A stretch of DNA of 64,000 nucleotides from JANMES01 sp038329865 (lineage in GTDB: Bacteria; Planctomycetota; Phycisphaerae; Tepidisphaerales; Tepidisphaeraceae): positions 102,122-166,121 of the forward strand of contig JBBQNK010000003.1 in NCBI GenBank assembly GCA_038329865.1, written 5' to 3'. The number at the start of each line of letters is the position of its first letter. The stretch's first letter is position 1. The notes under the pieces were generated by a model. It made no database searches. It saw only the letters and a program-made list of their open reading frames with translations, and had not been told where the DNA came from. This document shows positions 15,564-23,861 of this stretch, piece by piece. The translations under genes were made by a program, and so were the position numbers.

Positions 15564-16154
15564 TCACCGAATCACATAAAACTTAGGAAGCATCGGCACG
15601 CCGTACACTTTGCAGCCGGTGTCGCGGAGGATGTCGGCTGTCAGGGCGTTGCAGTTGTTGAACAGGCTGTAGTGATGGCTGTCGCGGACGTAGTAGCCGC
15701 CGGTTTCTACGAGGTATTCCGGTCTGCCGCGGCCGGCCTGGTAGCGGGCGTCGATCTTGTCGAGCACTTCCTGCACCTTCGATTTGTCCACGTCAATTCG
15801 ATAAACGCGTTTGGCCGGGCGGGTAGTGAAAGGGGCTTGCTGTCCCTCCGCCAGCGTGCTGAAATTCCGGCCCAGCGTGCTCTGTTGTGAAATGACAAGC
15901 GCGGCCAGTGCGTTCCAAGGCATTTCGCGATTTTCCATCACGTAAGCCCAGTCGCCGAAGGAGTATTCGACATAAATCCCGTCCGCGCACGGCAACATGA
16001 CGGCGGTATGTACGCCGTAGTCGGCCACGAAAATTGGCGTCGGGTCTTGAACGTGCTCAGGCGGTCGGACGACGCAGCAGCCGCTTAGGAAGACGCAAAT
16101 TGCAAAGGCACAAATCCCAACTGAACGGCGATAAAACAACATCACATCAAACAT
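15564..16154 (-). CDS. DUF2459-like lipoprotein
   Basis: 196 residues. A hydrophobic N-terminus ends in a lipobox (FLSGC), so the protein is probably lipid-anchored. The core (VADYGVHTAVMLP, EYSFGDWAYVM, HYSLFNNCNALTADIL) resembles the DUF2459/TIGR02117 family, whose Cys and His residues suggest a papain-like fold; here the NNCN segment carries the conserved cysteine. Function is unknown. An alternative start at 16142 would shorten it by four residues. Confidence 0.75.
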   Translation of the reverse strand: MFDVMLFYRRSVGICAFAICVFLSGCCVVRPPEHVQDPTPIFVADYGVHTAVMLPCADGIYVEYSFGDWAYVMENREMPWNALAALVISQQSTLGRNFSTLAEGQQAPFTTRPAKRVYRIDVDKSKVQEVLDKIDARYQAGRGRPEYLVETGGYYVRDSHHYSLFNNCNALTADILRDTGCKVYGVPMLPKFYVIR

Positions 16155-16239
16155 CGTCTTATTTCAGGTCCTCTCGATGAATCGGGATGGAAGGGTCAGC
16201 CACTAAGGTATATCCGGGAGTTCTCTGAAGCGAGCGCGG

Positions 16240-16710
16240 CTATTTCTTCGCCGGGCCGGGCGGGGATTTTTTGAACGTGTGATCAACCGTCATTTCCCCG
16301 CCGCCGGTGGTCATCAGCAGCAGGGAAAGGCCGAAGTAAATCACGTTTGGGCTGATGGGTGTGGAGCCCTTGCTGCCCGAGGCGTCAAACGCGATGCCGG
16401 TGACGGCGATGATGAAGCTGAGCAGCATGAGCGACGAGATCGCCGCCGCGACGCGGGTAAAGATTCCGACGATCAGCGCAACCCCCACAATCATTTCCAC
16501 GTACGGCAGCGTGTGAAGGAACGCGCTTCCCATCCCCGGCGACATGAACCGCTCGGCGGCCTTGATGTGCTCCTGCACGAAGGTGTCGGCCCCGGTCTTG
16601 GCGAGCTTGAGATAGCCCGCCATCAGGAAAAATACGCCGAGTGGCACGCGCGCCATCAGCACAGCGGCGCTCAGGGCTTGCGGGGTTTTCAGCGGATGGG
16701 TCATGGGCAT
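16240..16710 (-). CDS. DoxX family membrane protein
   Basis: 156 residues with four hydrophobic helices. The DoxX pattern is clear: RVPLGVFFLMAGYLKLAK, then PYVEMIVGVALIVGIFTRVAA. Such proteins are small quinone-pathway or redox-related membrane proteins of poorly known function. I chose the Met at 16710 (MPMTHPLK); reading farther upstream would run through repeat DNA. It is the downstream neighbour of proC on the same strand, separated by a repeat. Confidence 0.85.
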   Translation of the reverse strand: MPMTHPLKTPQALSAAVLMARVPLGVFFLMAGYLKLAKTGADTFVQEHIKAAERFMSPGMGSAFLHTLPYVEMIVGVALIVGIFTRVAAAISSLMLLSFIIAVTGIAFDASGSKGSTPISPNVIYFGLSLLLMTTGGGEMTVDHTFKKSPPGPAKK

Positions 16711-16753
16711 GGCGCGGAATCTGAATGAATTTCCAATACGCGGTCGGTTGGAA

Positions 16754-16810
16754 GTCGCCTGGGCTACCCGCCCATGTTTTCGAAAGCCATGGGCTAGTAG
16801 CCCATGCGAC
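16754..16810. repeat. REPIN-like element, CATGGGCTA family
   Basis: Two inverted units (GTCGCCTGGGCTACC... and ...GGGCTAGTAGCCCATGCGAC), each palindromic, flank a 10-base spacer. A second copy lies at 29255-29315. Confidence 0.9.
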
Positions 16811-16852
16811 AAGACCAATTCATCCGACCTTCTACATATTTCTATATCGGAC

Positions 16853-17665
16853 TTATTGCCCCAATTCCTTGCCCCGGCGTTCGGCGGCCTTCAGGGCGTC
16901 GATGATGGCCCGGTCGGCGTGCTGGTTTTGCAGGTGCGTGATGGCGGCATGGGTCGTCCCGCCCGGGCTGGTGACCTTGCGGCGGAGTTCAGCGGGGGAA
17001 TCGGTGCTGGTGGTGAGCATTTTCGCAGCGCCGAGCGCGGTTTTGGTCGCGAGCTGGTGGGCTTCATCCGGCGAAAGGCCGAGTTCCACACCGGCGGCGA
17101 TCATTTGCTCGACGAGGAAGAAGAAATATGCCGGACCGGACCCGCTGACGGCCGTCACCGCGTCGATCTGATCTTCGCGGACTTCGATCACCGACGCGGC
17201 CGACTCGAAGAGTTGGCGTGCGGTCGCCAGATCCTCAGCGGTCGTATTTTTTCCGGCCGCGAGCGCGACCATTCCTTCGCCGACAAGCATGGGCGTGTTC
17301 GGCATGGTGCGGATCACCCGCCACGCCTTGCCGACGCCTAAATGTTTCTCGATAAACGCGGAAGAAATGCCCGCGGCGATGGAGATGACGAGCGTGTCCG
17401 GGGCCATCACCGGCGAAAGCGTCGCCAGCACGGCCGCCATCTGCTGCGGCTTGACGGAGAGCAGGATCGTCCGCGACTGATTCGCCACGGCGGCGGGGTC
17501 TTCGATCGCGCTGACGTGCAGCTCGCTTGTGAATAAATCGCGCCGTGCGGAAGAAACGTCGGCGGCGATGATGTCGGAATTTTTAAGAACGTGTGCGCGC
17601 ACCACGCCGCGAACGATCGCCTCAGCCATATTGCCGGCGCCGATAATGCCCAGGGCGTAACTCAT
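16853..17665 (-). CDS. proC: pyrroline-5-carboxylate reductase
   Basis: 270 residues, the usual length. The NAD(P) loop GIIGAGNMAEAI is at the N-terminus, and the family signature AVSGSGPAYFFFLVEQM is followed by KTALGAAKMLTTSTDSPAELRRKVTSPGGTT. It reduces pyrroline-5-carboxylate to proline in the cytoplasm. The gene is flanked by repeat elements on both sides and is probably transcribed alone or with doxX. Confidence 0.95.
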   Translation of the reverse strand: MSYALGIIGAGNMAEAIVRGVVRAHVLKNSDIIAADVSSARRDLFTSELHVSAIEDPAAVANQSRTILLSVKPQQMAAVLATLSPVMAPDTLVISIAAGISSAFIEKHLGVGKAWRVIRTMPNTPMLVGEGMVALAAGKNTTAEDLATARQLFESAASVIEVREDQIDAVTAVSGSGPAYFFFLVEQMIAAGVELGLSPDEAHQLATKTALGAAKMLTTSTDSPAELRRKVTSPGGTTHAAITHLQNQHADRAIIDALKAAERRGKELGQ

Positions 17666-17772
17666 GAAAGCACTATAACGCGAAAGGGGTGAGAAGTTGA
17701 GAACGCGAAGGTGTCGTCGGTGCCGCGAGGTTTATGCGGCGAGTATTCGCAAGTCGCTCGATAACGAAAAAC

Positions 17773-17847
17773 GTCATCCTGAAGTACTCAGAAGGATCTG
17801 GCTTCACCGGCGGAGTGGCAAGATCCTTCGGAGTACCTCAGGATGAC
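17773..17847. repeat. REPIN-like element, GTCATCCTGA family
   Basis: Arms GTCATCCTGA...GAAGGATCT and the inverse, 27 bases with two mismatches, flank a 21-base spacer. Similar TCATCCTGAG...GAAGGATCT repeats are widespread in other bacterial genomes (from general knowledge). Confidence 0.85.
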
Positions 17848-17920
17848 GATCGCTGTGATTCGAGAATTCGATAAGGTGTTTCGCGCCGCGCACCGCTTGG
17901 GCAACGTTGCCCAGCCTGCG

Positions 17921-18670
17921 TTAATCCACCGATCCGCCGATCATTTCCTGCACGGAGCGCGGGGCGGTGACGATCAGTTTGCCGCGGAAGTAGGAGATGG
18001 TCGCCGTGCCGCCGTTCTGCTGCCAGACTTCGGGGCGGACGGTGAGGATAATGGTGCTGACGAGCTGATCGCCGCGTTCCTGGGCGGTGGTTGCTTTATC
18101 TTTGCCGGCGTTCTGGTTGGCGTTGCCGAACAGACCCTGCCCGCCGCCACCGCCGGCGCCACGGTCTCCGCCGCCGCTGCTACCTGAGCCGCTGTTGCTG
18201 GTCGCGGAAGTCAGGCTGAGTTCCAGTCCGACGAAATCAGGGATTTCAACGACGAGATCGCCGACGTCATAGACGCGGGTGATCATCTTGGAGTCGGCCG
18301 CCTCGCGGGTGGTGATTTCGATCACGCCCTGGTCGATGAAGTAGGTGAGCGGTGTGGTCCCGCTTACGTCGTCGAGGATAAACTGCAGCACGCGGCGCAT
18401 CGGCAGGGCGCGGAGCTTAACGTTCACGGGCATGTCTTTGCTGATGCGGGCGGCTTCAAGCACTCGCCAGTTGACGTTGATGTTCGCGCCGGTGGATTCG
18501 CGGAGATAGTCCAGCGCATCGACCAGCGCCACATTCGCGAGATTGACGTTCAATATCTCGGTGTTGAGCGCTTTCTTTACCGCAAAGTTAATGTTTTCGG
18601 CCCGGGCGGGAGCAGGAGAGAAAAGCAGTACGGCTAACAGCAGGGCAACGGTAGCTCGCAGCATGGACAT
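17921..18670 (-). CDS. exported STN/secretin-N-like protein
   Basis: 249 residues. A signal peptide (MLRATVALLLAVLLFSPAPARA) is followed by a domain like the secretin and TonB short N-terminal fold (NVNLANVALVDALDYLRESTGANINVNW, PVNVKLRALPMRRVLQFIL). A Gly/Ser-rich linker (about 165-185) precedes a second domain (STIILTVRPEVWQQNGGTATISYFRGKLIVTAPRSVQEMI). Planctomycetes have many secretin-N-like proteins without a pore domain; this looks like one. The pore region is absent, so it cannot be a complete secretin. Function is unknown. Confidence 0.7.
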   Translation of the reverse strand: MSMLRATVALLLAVLLFSPAPARAENINFAVKKALNTEILNVNLANVALVDALDYLRESTGANINVNWRVLEAARISKDMPVNVKLRALPMRRVLQFILDDVSGTTPLTYFIDQGVIEITTREAADSKMITRVYDVGDLVVEIPDFVGLELSLTSATSNSGSGSSGGGDRGAGGGGGQGLFGNANQNAGKDKATTAQERGDQLVSTIILTVRPEVWQQNGGTATISYFRGKLIVTAPRSVQEMIGGSVD

Positions 18671-18706
18671 CTCCCTGAAAAGTTTTTCCCATTCGGCCGT
18701 AACCGA

Positions 18707-19039
18707 CTAAGTCGGCGGCGGGTTGGATGTTTCGGATGTTACGGCTTCGCCGATCGGCTTGCCGGTGTACGGATCAAACTTCGCCTGCAGCGGCTTGCCA
18801 GTCATCGGGTCGAACTTGGCCTCGGCGGTAATCATCGGCTGAACCGTGGTCGTCGTCTTGGCTGATGCCTGGTTGACTTCCTCTTCAATGCCGCTCAATC
18901 CCTTCTTGAACTCAACGATTCCCTTGCCGAGGCTGCGGCCGACTTCGGGCAGACGTTTGCCGAAGAAAATCAGACCGACGACGGCGACGATCAGCCATTG
19001 ATCCATGCCGGGCATATTGATGGCGAGCGGGGTAGTCAT
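18707..19039 (-). CDS. tatA: TatA/E-type twin-arginine translocase subunit
   Basis: 110 residues. One N-terminal membrane helix (WLIVAVVGLIFFGKRLPEV) with the FGKRLPEVGRSLGKGI hinge and an amphipathic helix is diagnostic for TatA/TatB; the short helix and the FG pair favour TatA. The unstructured C-terminus contains a duplicated FDPMTGKPL / FDPYTGKPI motif. No tatC is nearby. It is preceded by a candidate promoter and an AAAGGA ribosome site. Confidence 0.9.
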   Translation of the reverse strand: MTTPLAINMPGMDQWLIVAVVGLIFFGKRLPEVGRSLGKGIVEFKKGLSGIEEEVNQASAKTTTTVQPMITAEAKFDPMTGKPLQAKFDPYTGKPIGEAVTSETSNPPPT

Positions 19040-19080
19040 GACATTGTCCTTTATACACTTAACGATTGACAGCCGAGTTT

Positions 19081-19086
19081 ATTATA
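19081..19086 (-). promoter_or_regulatory. candidate -10 element of tatA
   Basis: On the minus strand TATAAT lies about 42 bases before the tatA start, with a weak -35-like TTCCGC 16 bases upstream. AAAGGA before the ATG would be the ribosome site. Confidence 0.4.
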
Positions 19087-19131
19087 GGTTGGTACGAAGT
19101 CCGCGGAAAGTCGGATTTATTATCTTTTCCG

Positions 19132-19195
19132 GTGTAGCCGGCGAGCTTGCTCGTCGTTTCCGGGGTTAAATGGCGAGCAAGCTCGCCGGCTACAC
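19132..19195. repeat. 22-bp perfect inverted repeat, GTGTAGCCGGCGAGC family
   Basis: GTGTAGCCGGCGAGCTTGCT and its exact inverse flank a 20-base spacer. Each arm contains its own smaller palindrome (CGAGCTTGCTCG). It lies between tatA and the pseudouridine synthase gene. Confidence 0.9.
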
Positions 19196-19212
19196 GAAGA
19201 ATCGGGCTTTAG

Positions 19213-20307
19213 TTACATCGACTTCTTCGGGCGTAAGAGGCGTAATAATTCCGTGATATCCGGCGGCAAAGGGGCGTTCAGCGTCATCGGCGTGAGCAGA
19301 ATCGGGTGCATGAACGTGATTTCGTACGCGTGCAGCGCCTGCCGGGCAAAGCGGAAATCGCCGATTTCCACGATTCGGCCGCCGTACATCGTGTCGCCGA
19401 CCATGGGGAAGCCCATGTGGCTCAGGTGCACCCGAAGCTGGTGCGTTCGGCCGGTCTTGGGGGTCAGTTTGATCAGGCTGAACTCTCCCGGCGGGAGCGG
19501 ATTTTTGTAATCGTTGGCGTGCTCGGAGTTGTGCAAAACGATGTTCGCCGGGGCGGGGAAGGTTTCCTGGATCTGGTAATGCGTGATGGCCGACCGCCCG
19601 CCGTTCTCGATTTTTCTTACCGCCTGCCGCTCGCGGACGTAGCGGTCCTTGCCGATGGGCATGTCGATCGTATCGCTGAGCAACTGCGGCACGCCGTGGT
19701 TGACGGACATGTAGGTTTTTTGAATCGTGCGATTTTCAAACTGCCGGGCGACGCGCCAGTGGGCTTCATCACTCTTGGCGATCAGCATGATGCCGGTGGT
19801 GTTCTTATCCAGCCGATGAAGAATGCCCGGCCGCCATTCGCCGTTGAGGGTCGACCATTTCTTGCCGTAATACACCAGGCCGTTGACGAGCGTGCCCGTC
19901 CACACGCCACGCGCCGGATGAACGACGAGCCCGGCCTGCTTGTTGATCGCCATCAGGTGATCGTCTTCGTACACGATCTCGAGCGGGATGTTCTCCGGTA
20001 CGATCTCATTCACCGGCTCCGGCGGGGCGACCATCTCAATCACGTCGCCATTCCGCGGGTGGTAGCTTGATTTCGTGGGCTTGCCGTTGACGCTGACAAG
20101 CCCTTCGGCGATCAGCTTCTGAACGCCACTGCGCGAGAGGTAGGCGATGCGATCGGTGAGGAACTGATCGATCCGCCGCTCGATATTTTTCGTTGGCGAG
20201 AAGCGCAGGTGCAGCGTATCGACATCACTGTCGGCTTCTTCTTCGAGTTCGGAGTCGAGTTCTTCGGGCGCGTCACTCACATCGAGCAGTTGGAACGCAA
20301 ATGCCAA
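19213..20307 (-). CDS. rluD: RluD-type large-subunit pseudouridine synthase
   Basis: 364 residues. An acidic N-terminal tail (about 1-35) precedes an S4 RNA-binding domain (RIDQFLTDRIAYLSRSGVQKLI) and the RluA/RluD catalytic domain with the active-site motif HRLDKNTTGIMLIAKS (Asp near 163). It converts uridines in an RNA, probably 23S rRNA, to pseudouridine. The frame is limited upstream by a stop, and the first possible start is a TTG at 20307 with no ribosome site; GTG codons a little downstream are alternatives. A terminator on the same strand lies 43 bases upstream, leaving little room for a promoter. Confidence 0.9.
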   Translation of the reverse strand: MAFAFQLLDVSDAPEELDSELEEEADSDVDTLHLRFSPTKNIERRIDQFLTDRIAYLSRSGVQKLIAEGLVSVNGKPTKSSYHPRNGDVIEMVAPPEPVNEIVPENIPLEIVYEDDHLMAINKQAGLVVHPARGVWTGTLVNGLVYYGKKWSTLNGEWRPGILHRLDKNTTGIMLIAKSDEAHWRVARQFENRTIQKTYMSVNHGVPQLLSDTIDMPIGKDRYVRERQAVRKIENGGRSAITHYQIQETFPAPANIVLHNSEHANDYKNPLPPGEFSLIKLTPKTGRTHQLRVHLSHMGFPMVGDTMYGGRIVEIGDFRFARQALHAYEITFMHPILLTPMTLNAPLPPDITELLRLLRPKKSM

Positions 20308-20344
20308 CGATGGTCAAGGAAAGCGAGCGTCGCACGAAAACACA

Positions 20345-20490
20345 GCGCAGAAAAAAAGCTGCCCCGGGCAAGAGGGCAGCTTCGAATGGGGCTTGTGAGC
20401 GTTTCCCGAAACGGGGAGTTCCAAGAAGCGTCACATCGGGGAAAGGAAGGCATCGTTAATAACCATCACGCTTTTATTTTAGCCTCGCAC
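20345..20490 (-). ncRNA. candidate small RNA or regulated leader ahead of rluD
   Basis: About 140 bases on the minus strand from an AT-rich start (a TAAAAT box near 20477) through a hairpin (CCCCGTTTCGGG) to the terminator at 20350-20382. The rest of the 20308-20703 gap is AT-rich and shows nothing else. The transcript is an inference; no known RNA family was recognised. Confidence 0.3.
20350..20382 (-). terminator. intrinsic terminator or attenuator upstream of rluD
   Basis: Read on the minus strand, a 9-base-pair stem (AAGCTGCCC / GGGCAGCTT) with a 9-base loop runs into seven T. No gene ends upstream of it on this strand within 300 bases, so it either ends a small RNA or attenuates rluD. 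Confidence 0.75.
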
Positions 20491-20703
20491 TTGTGAGTTG
20501 GGATAAAAAAAACGGAATATTACGAGGAATTTCGGAATAATTTTCAAGGGAAAAATTGTGAAGCGGATTAAATTTCTTTCGCGCATTCGGCAAGGTTATC
20601 TTGTGCTCAGCTCGGCTGGATAAGGGGAGTGGCGCAGAAAGACTTGATCGAGTAAGATCAATCCCCTCGCAACTTTTACGAATTTCGCATGGAGAAACGC
20701 GCA

Positions 20704-22191
20704 ATGTCCGATCGCAATTTCGTCGCATTTGATCTCGGGGCGGAGAGCGGCCGATCGATCGTCGGCAAGCTCGCCGACGGCAAGCTGCTGCTCGATGTGA
20801 CGCACCGCTTCCCCAACCTCACCGGCCGGCTCAACGGGCACCTGCACTGGAACCTGCTCGACCAGTGGGAGCAGATCAAGATCGGGCTCGGCAAGTCCGT
20901 CAAAACCGGCGGCGGGACGATGGACGTTGCGGGCATCGGCATCGACACCTGGGGCGTCGATTTCGGCCTGCTCTCCAAAACCGGCGAACTGCTCGGCCTG
21001 CCGTTCCACTACCGCGACACCCGCACCGACGGCGTGATGGAACGTACCTTCAACCGCATCAGCCGCGACAAAATCTACGCGGCAACCGGGCTGCAGTTCA
21101 TGCAGTTCAACTCGCTCTTCCAGCTCATCGCGATGCAGGAAGCCAACTCCGCGATCCTCGAAGCGGCCCACACGCTGCTCTTCATCCCCGATCTCTTCAA
21201 CTACCTCTTCACTGGCCAACGCAAGAGCGAATTCTCCATCGCCAGCACCAGCCAGATGATGGACCCGACGACTGGCCAATGGGCGATTGGCCTGCTCAAG
21301 CAGCTCGACCTGCCGACGCACCTGCTGCCGAAGATCGTGCCGAGCGGCAGCGTGATCGGGCCGATCGAGGCGAGCGTGATGAAGGAGCTCGGCGTCGGGC
21401 CGATCCCGGTGATCGCGCCCGGCTGCCATGACACCGCTAGCGCCGTCGCCTCCGTGCCGGCCGAAGGAAAGGACTGGTGCTACATCAGCTCCGGCACGTG
21501 GTCGCTGGTGGGTGTGGAGATCGACAAGCCGATTTTGACCGCCCGCGCGCAGGAACTGAACTACACCAACGAAGGCGGCGTCGGCGGGACGATCCGGTTC
21601 CTCAAGAACATCATGGGCCTCTGGCTCGTGCAGGAGTGTCGCCGGCAGTTCCTCAAGGACGGCAAGGAATACAACTACGCCGAGCTGACCTCGATGGCGG
21701 CCGCGGCGCCGGCGTTCAAGTCGATCATCGACCCCGACGACGCCCCCTTCGGCATGCCCGGCGAAATGCCCGCGAAGATCGAACGCTACTGCCGCGCAAC
21801 GAACCAGCCCGTGCCGACCAGCGCCGGCGAATTCGTGCGGTGCTGTCTCGACAGCCTCGCGCTGACGTACCGCAAAACCCTCGAAGGCCTCGAGTCTGTG
21901 CTAGGCCGAAAGATCGGAGTCATCCACATCGTCGGCGGCGGCGTGCAGAACGAGCTGCTGAACCAAATGACCGCCAGCGCCTGCGGCCGGCCGGTGGTGG
22001 CGGGGCCAGTTGAAGCGACCAGCATCGGCAACATCCTCGTCCAGGCGATGGCGACCGGCGACGTCGCCTCGCTCGCTGACGCACGGGCGATCGTGCGAAA
22101 GAGCTTCGAGGTGAAGCATTACCAGCCGACAGATACCGCCAAGTGGGACGACGCGTACGCGCGATACCGTGGACTAAAAAAGGGCACGTGA
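20704..22191 (+). CDS. rhaB: rhamnulokinase (FGGY family)
   Basis: About 495 residues. The FGGY sugar-kinase fold is evident: FVAFDLGAESGRSIVGKL (ATP site), GIGIDTWGVDFGLLSKTGELLGLPFHYRD (typical of RhaB), SSGTWSLVGVEIDKPI, and HIVGGGVQNELLNQMTA in the second ATP-binding half. It phosphorylates L-rhamnulose; a related deoxy sugar such as L-fuculose is possible. GGAG eight bases upstream favours the ATG at 20704 over 20689. A fucose-isomerase-like gene lies 7 kb downstream on the other strand. Confidence 0.9.
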   Translation: MSDRNFVAFDLGAESGRSIVGKLADGKLLLDVTHRFPNLTGRLNGHLHWNLLDQWEQIKIGLGKSVKTGGGTMDVAGIGIDTWGVDFGLLSKTGELLGLPFHYRDTRTDGVMERTFNRISRDKIYAATGLQFMQFNSLFQLIAMQEANSAILEAAHTLLFIPDLFNYLFTGQRKSEFSIASTSQMMDPTTGQWAIGLLKQLDLPTHLLPKIVPSGSVIGPIEASVMKELGVGPIPVIAPGCHDTASAVASVPAEGKDWCYISSGTWSLVGVEIDKPILTARAQELNYTNEGGVGGTIRFLKNIMGLWLVQECRRQFLKDGKEYNYAELTSMAAAAPAFKSIIDPDDAPFGMPGEMPAKIERYCRATNQPVPTSAGEFVRCCLDSLALTYRKTLEGLESVLGRKIGVIHIVGGGVQNELLNQMTASACGRPVVAGPVEATSIGNILVQAMATGDVASLADARAIVRKSFEVKHYQPTDTAKWDDAYARYRGLKKGT

Positions 22192-22212
22192 CCTTCCAGC
22201 AGGATCTGCGAC

Positions 22213-22683
22213 ATGCAGCGGCATCTGATCCTCATTTACGCGATCGCTATCGTCGTCGGTGTCATCGCCGCCCGAGTCGAATACCTTAACGCGGCCGCGG
22301 GGCGCTACCTGCCGCGTACAATTTCGACGGACGCCGGAAAGTGGCGAACGACATTCCTCAACGAGGAACGTTGGCGGCGGTTCTACGGGCCGCTCGACGA
22401 ATCGGGTGAACCGGCCGCCCGTGCGTTAACCGCGGCTGAGCAGCAGCAAATGCAATCCGACAGCGCGCGAATTAGCGCAAACGATCGACTTCGTGATTGG
22501 GTGGGCTCGGCGGGCTTGTTGCAATATCTACTCCTGCCAGCACTGGTTTTCATCACGTTGGCGGCGATTGCGGCACGGCCGACCCGCCAGGGGGTCGCGA
22601 TGCTCGCACCCGTTGCGGCTGTGATCGTCTTTGCGTTCGCGTCGCTGTGGTATCGAGAATACTTCTCCAGCCTGGGTTGGTGA
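22213..22683 (+). CDS. hypothetical membrane protein
   Basis: 156 residues with an N-terminal hydrophobic helix (about 4-22) and two C-terminal ones (about 100-118 and 126-145). The charged central part, with Arg/Trp-rich stretches (EERWRRFYGP), is probably exposed. No family was recognised. It follows rhaB by 21 bases and precedes the amidohydrolase gene, so these may be co-transcribed. Confidence 0.65.
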   Translation: MQRHLILIYAIAIVVGVIAARVEYLNAAAGRYLPRTISTDAGKWRTTFLNEERWRRFYGPLDESGEPAARALTAAEQQQMQSDSARISANDRLRDWVGSAGLLQYLLLPALVFITLAAIAARPTRQGVAMLAPVAAVIVFAFASLWYREYFSSLGW

Positions 22684-22759
22684 CGACGGTTCTACTCGCG
22701 TCAGCCGCCCAGTGAACCGGAAGGATGACGCCTTCGCCATTCCCATTTACTATTATCCC

Positions 22760-23707
22760 ATGATCATCGACTGCCACGTTCACCTCTGTGCCTTCAGTCC
22801 CGGCCAAGGCAGCACGTCGGAGCGGTTGCTCAACTCACTTGCGTTTCGATTCATGCGCTGGCGCCTGGGCATTATGGGCGAGCCCGATGCGACGACCGAA
22901 GCCAAGCTGGTCGACATTCTCAATCGCGCGATCGATGAAACGAATCTCGACGCGATCGTCCTCCTCGCCTTTGATGCGGTGCATGACTCGGCCGGAAATT
23001 TCGACGCAGCCAACACGCACCTTTACCTCACCAACGATTACGCGATCGAGCTGTCGAAGAAATATCCGAAGATGAAGTTCGGCGCGTCGGTCCATCCGTA
23101 TCGAAAGGATGCCGTCGCAGAGCTCGAACGTTGCGTAAAGGCCGGCGCGGTGCTGATGAAGTGGCTGCCGATCGTGCAGAACTTCAACCCGGCCGACCGG
23201 CGGTGCATTCCGTTTTACGAAGCGCTCACCCACTACAAACTGCCGCTGCTTTCGCACACCGGCGGGGAGAAATCGCTGCCGAACCTTGATACGAACGTGG
23301 CCGACCCGAATTTGCTCAAGCCGGCGCTCGATCTTGGTGTGAAGGTGATCATGGCGCACTGCGGCACGCGCTCTGCGCCGGGCGAGACGGATTTCGTCCC
23401 GCATTTCGTCCGCCTGGCGAAGGATTACGAACACTGCTACGGCGACACCGCTGCCCTTAACCTGCCGACGCGGTGGTACGCATATCCCACAATCCTCGGC
23501 GACCCGGCCGTTCGGCAAAAACTTATTCACGGCAGCGATTGGCCCATCCCCACGCTGCCGAACCCGATGGAACACTCGCCGCGCGCGGTCTGGGCGATGA
23601 TGAAGCAGCCGAATTGGCTGAAGCGAGATATCGAGATCAAGCGCGCGCTCGGGTTCGATCACGAGTACTGGCTGCGTGCTGCGAAGGTGCTCCAACTCTC
23701 CACGTAA
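22760..23707 (+). CDS. amidohydrolase family 2 (TIM-barrel) protein
   Basis: 315 residues from the ATG at 22760. The metal-site motif DCHVHL is at the N-terminus (MIIDCHVHL). VIMAHCGTR lies on a later barrel strand and HGSDWPIPT near the C-terminus supplies the catalytic Asp. This matches the amidohydrolase-2/decarboxylase group. The substrate is unknown; its position after rhaB could suggest sugar-acid or lactone catabolism, but that is weak. The frame extends upstream without a better start. Confidence 0.85.
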   Translation: MIIDCHVHLCAFSPGQGSTSERLLNSLAFRFMRWRLGIMGEPDATTEAKLVDILNRAIDETNLDAIVLLAFDAVHDSAGNFDAANTHLYLTNDYAIELSKKYPKMKFGASVHPYRKDAVAELERCVKAGAVLMKWLPIVQNFNPADRRCIPFYEALTHYKLPLLSHTGGEKSLPNLDTNVADPNLLKPALDLGVKVIMAHCGTRSAPGETDFVPHFVRLAKDYEHCYGDTAALNLPTRWYAYPTILGDPAVRQKLIHGSDWPIPTLPNPMEHSPRAVWAMMKQPNWLKRDIEIKRALGFDHEYWLRAAKVLQLST

Positions 23708-23861
23708 TTTCCCAATTTGTGTGACCGGAAAAGTCGACGCAATTTCACGCTATTTAGTCCAAAAACTCGGTCGATCTTGACACGGCTACCGCTCTCAGCC
23801 GATGCTGCGCGTCAACGGTTGTCAGTCTGCAGTTCATTTCAGATGAAGGGAAGGGAGCACC

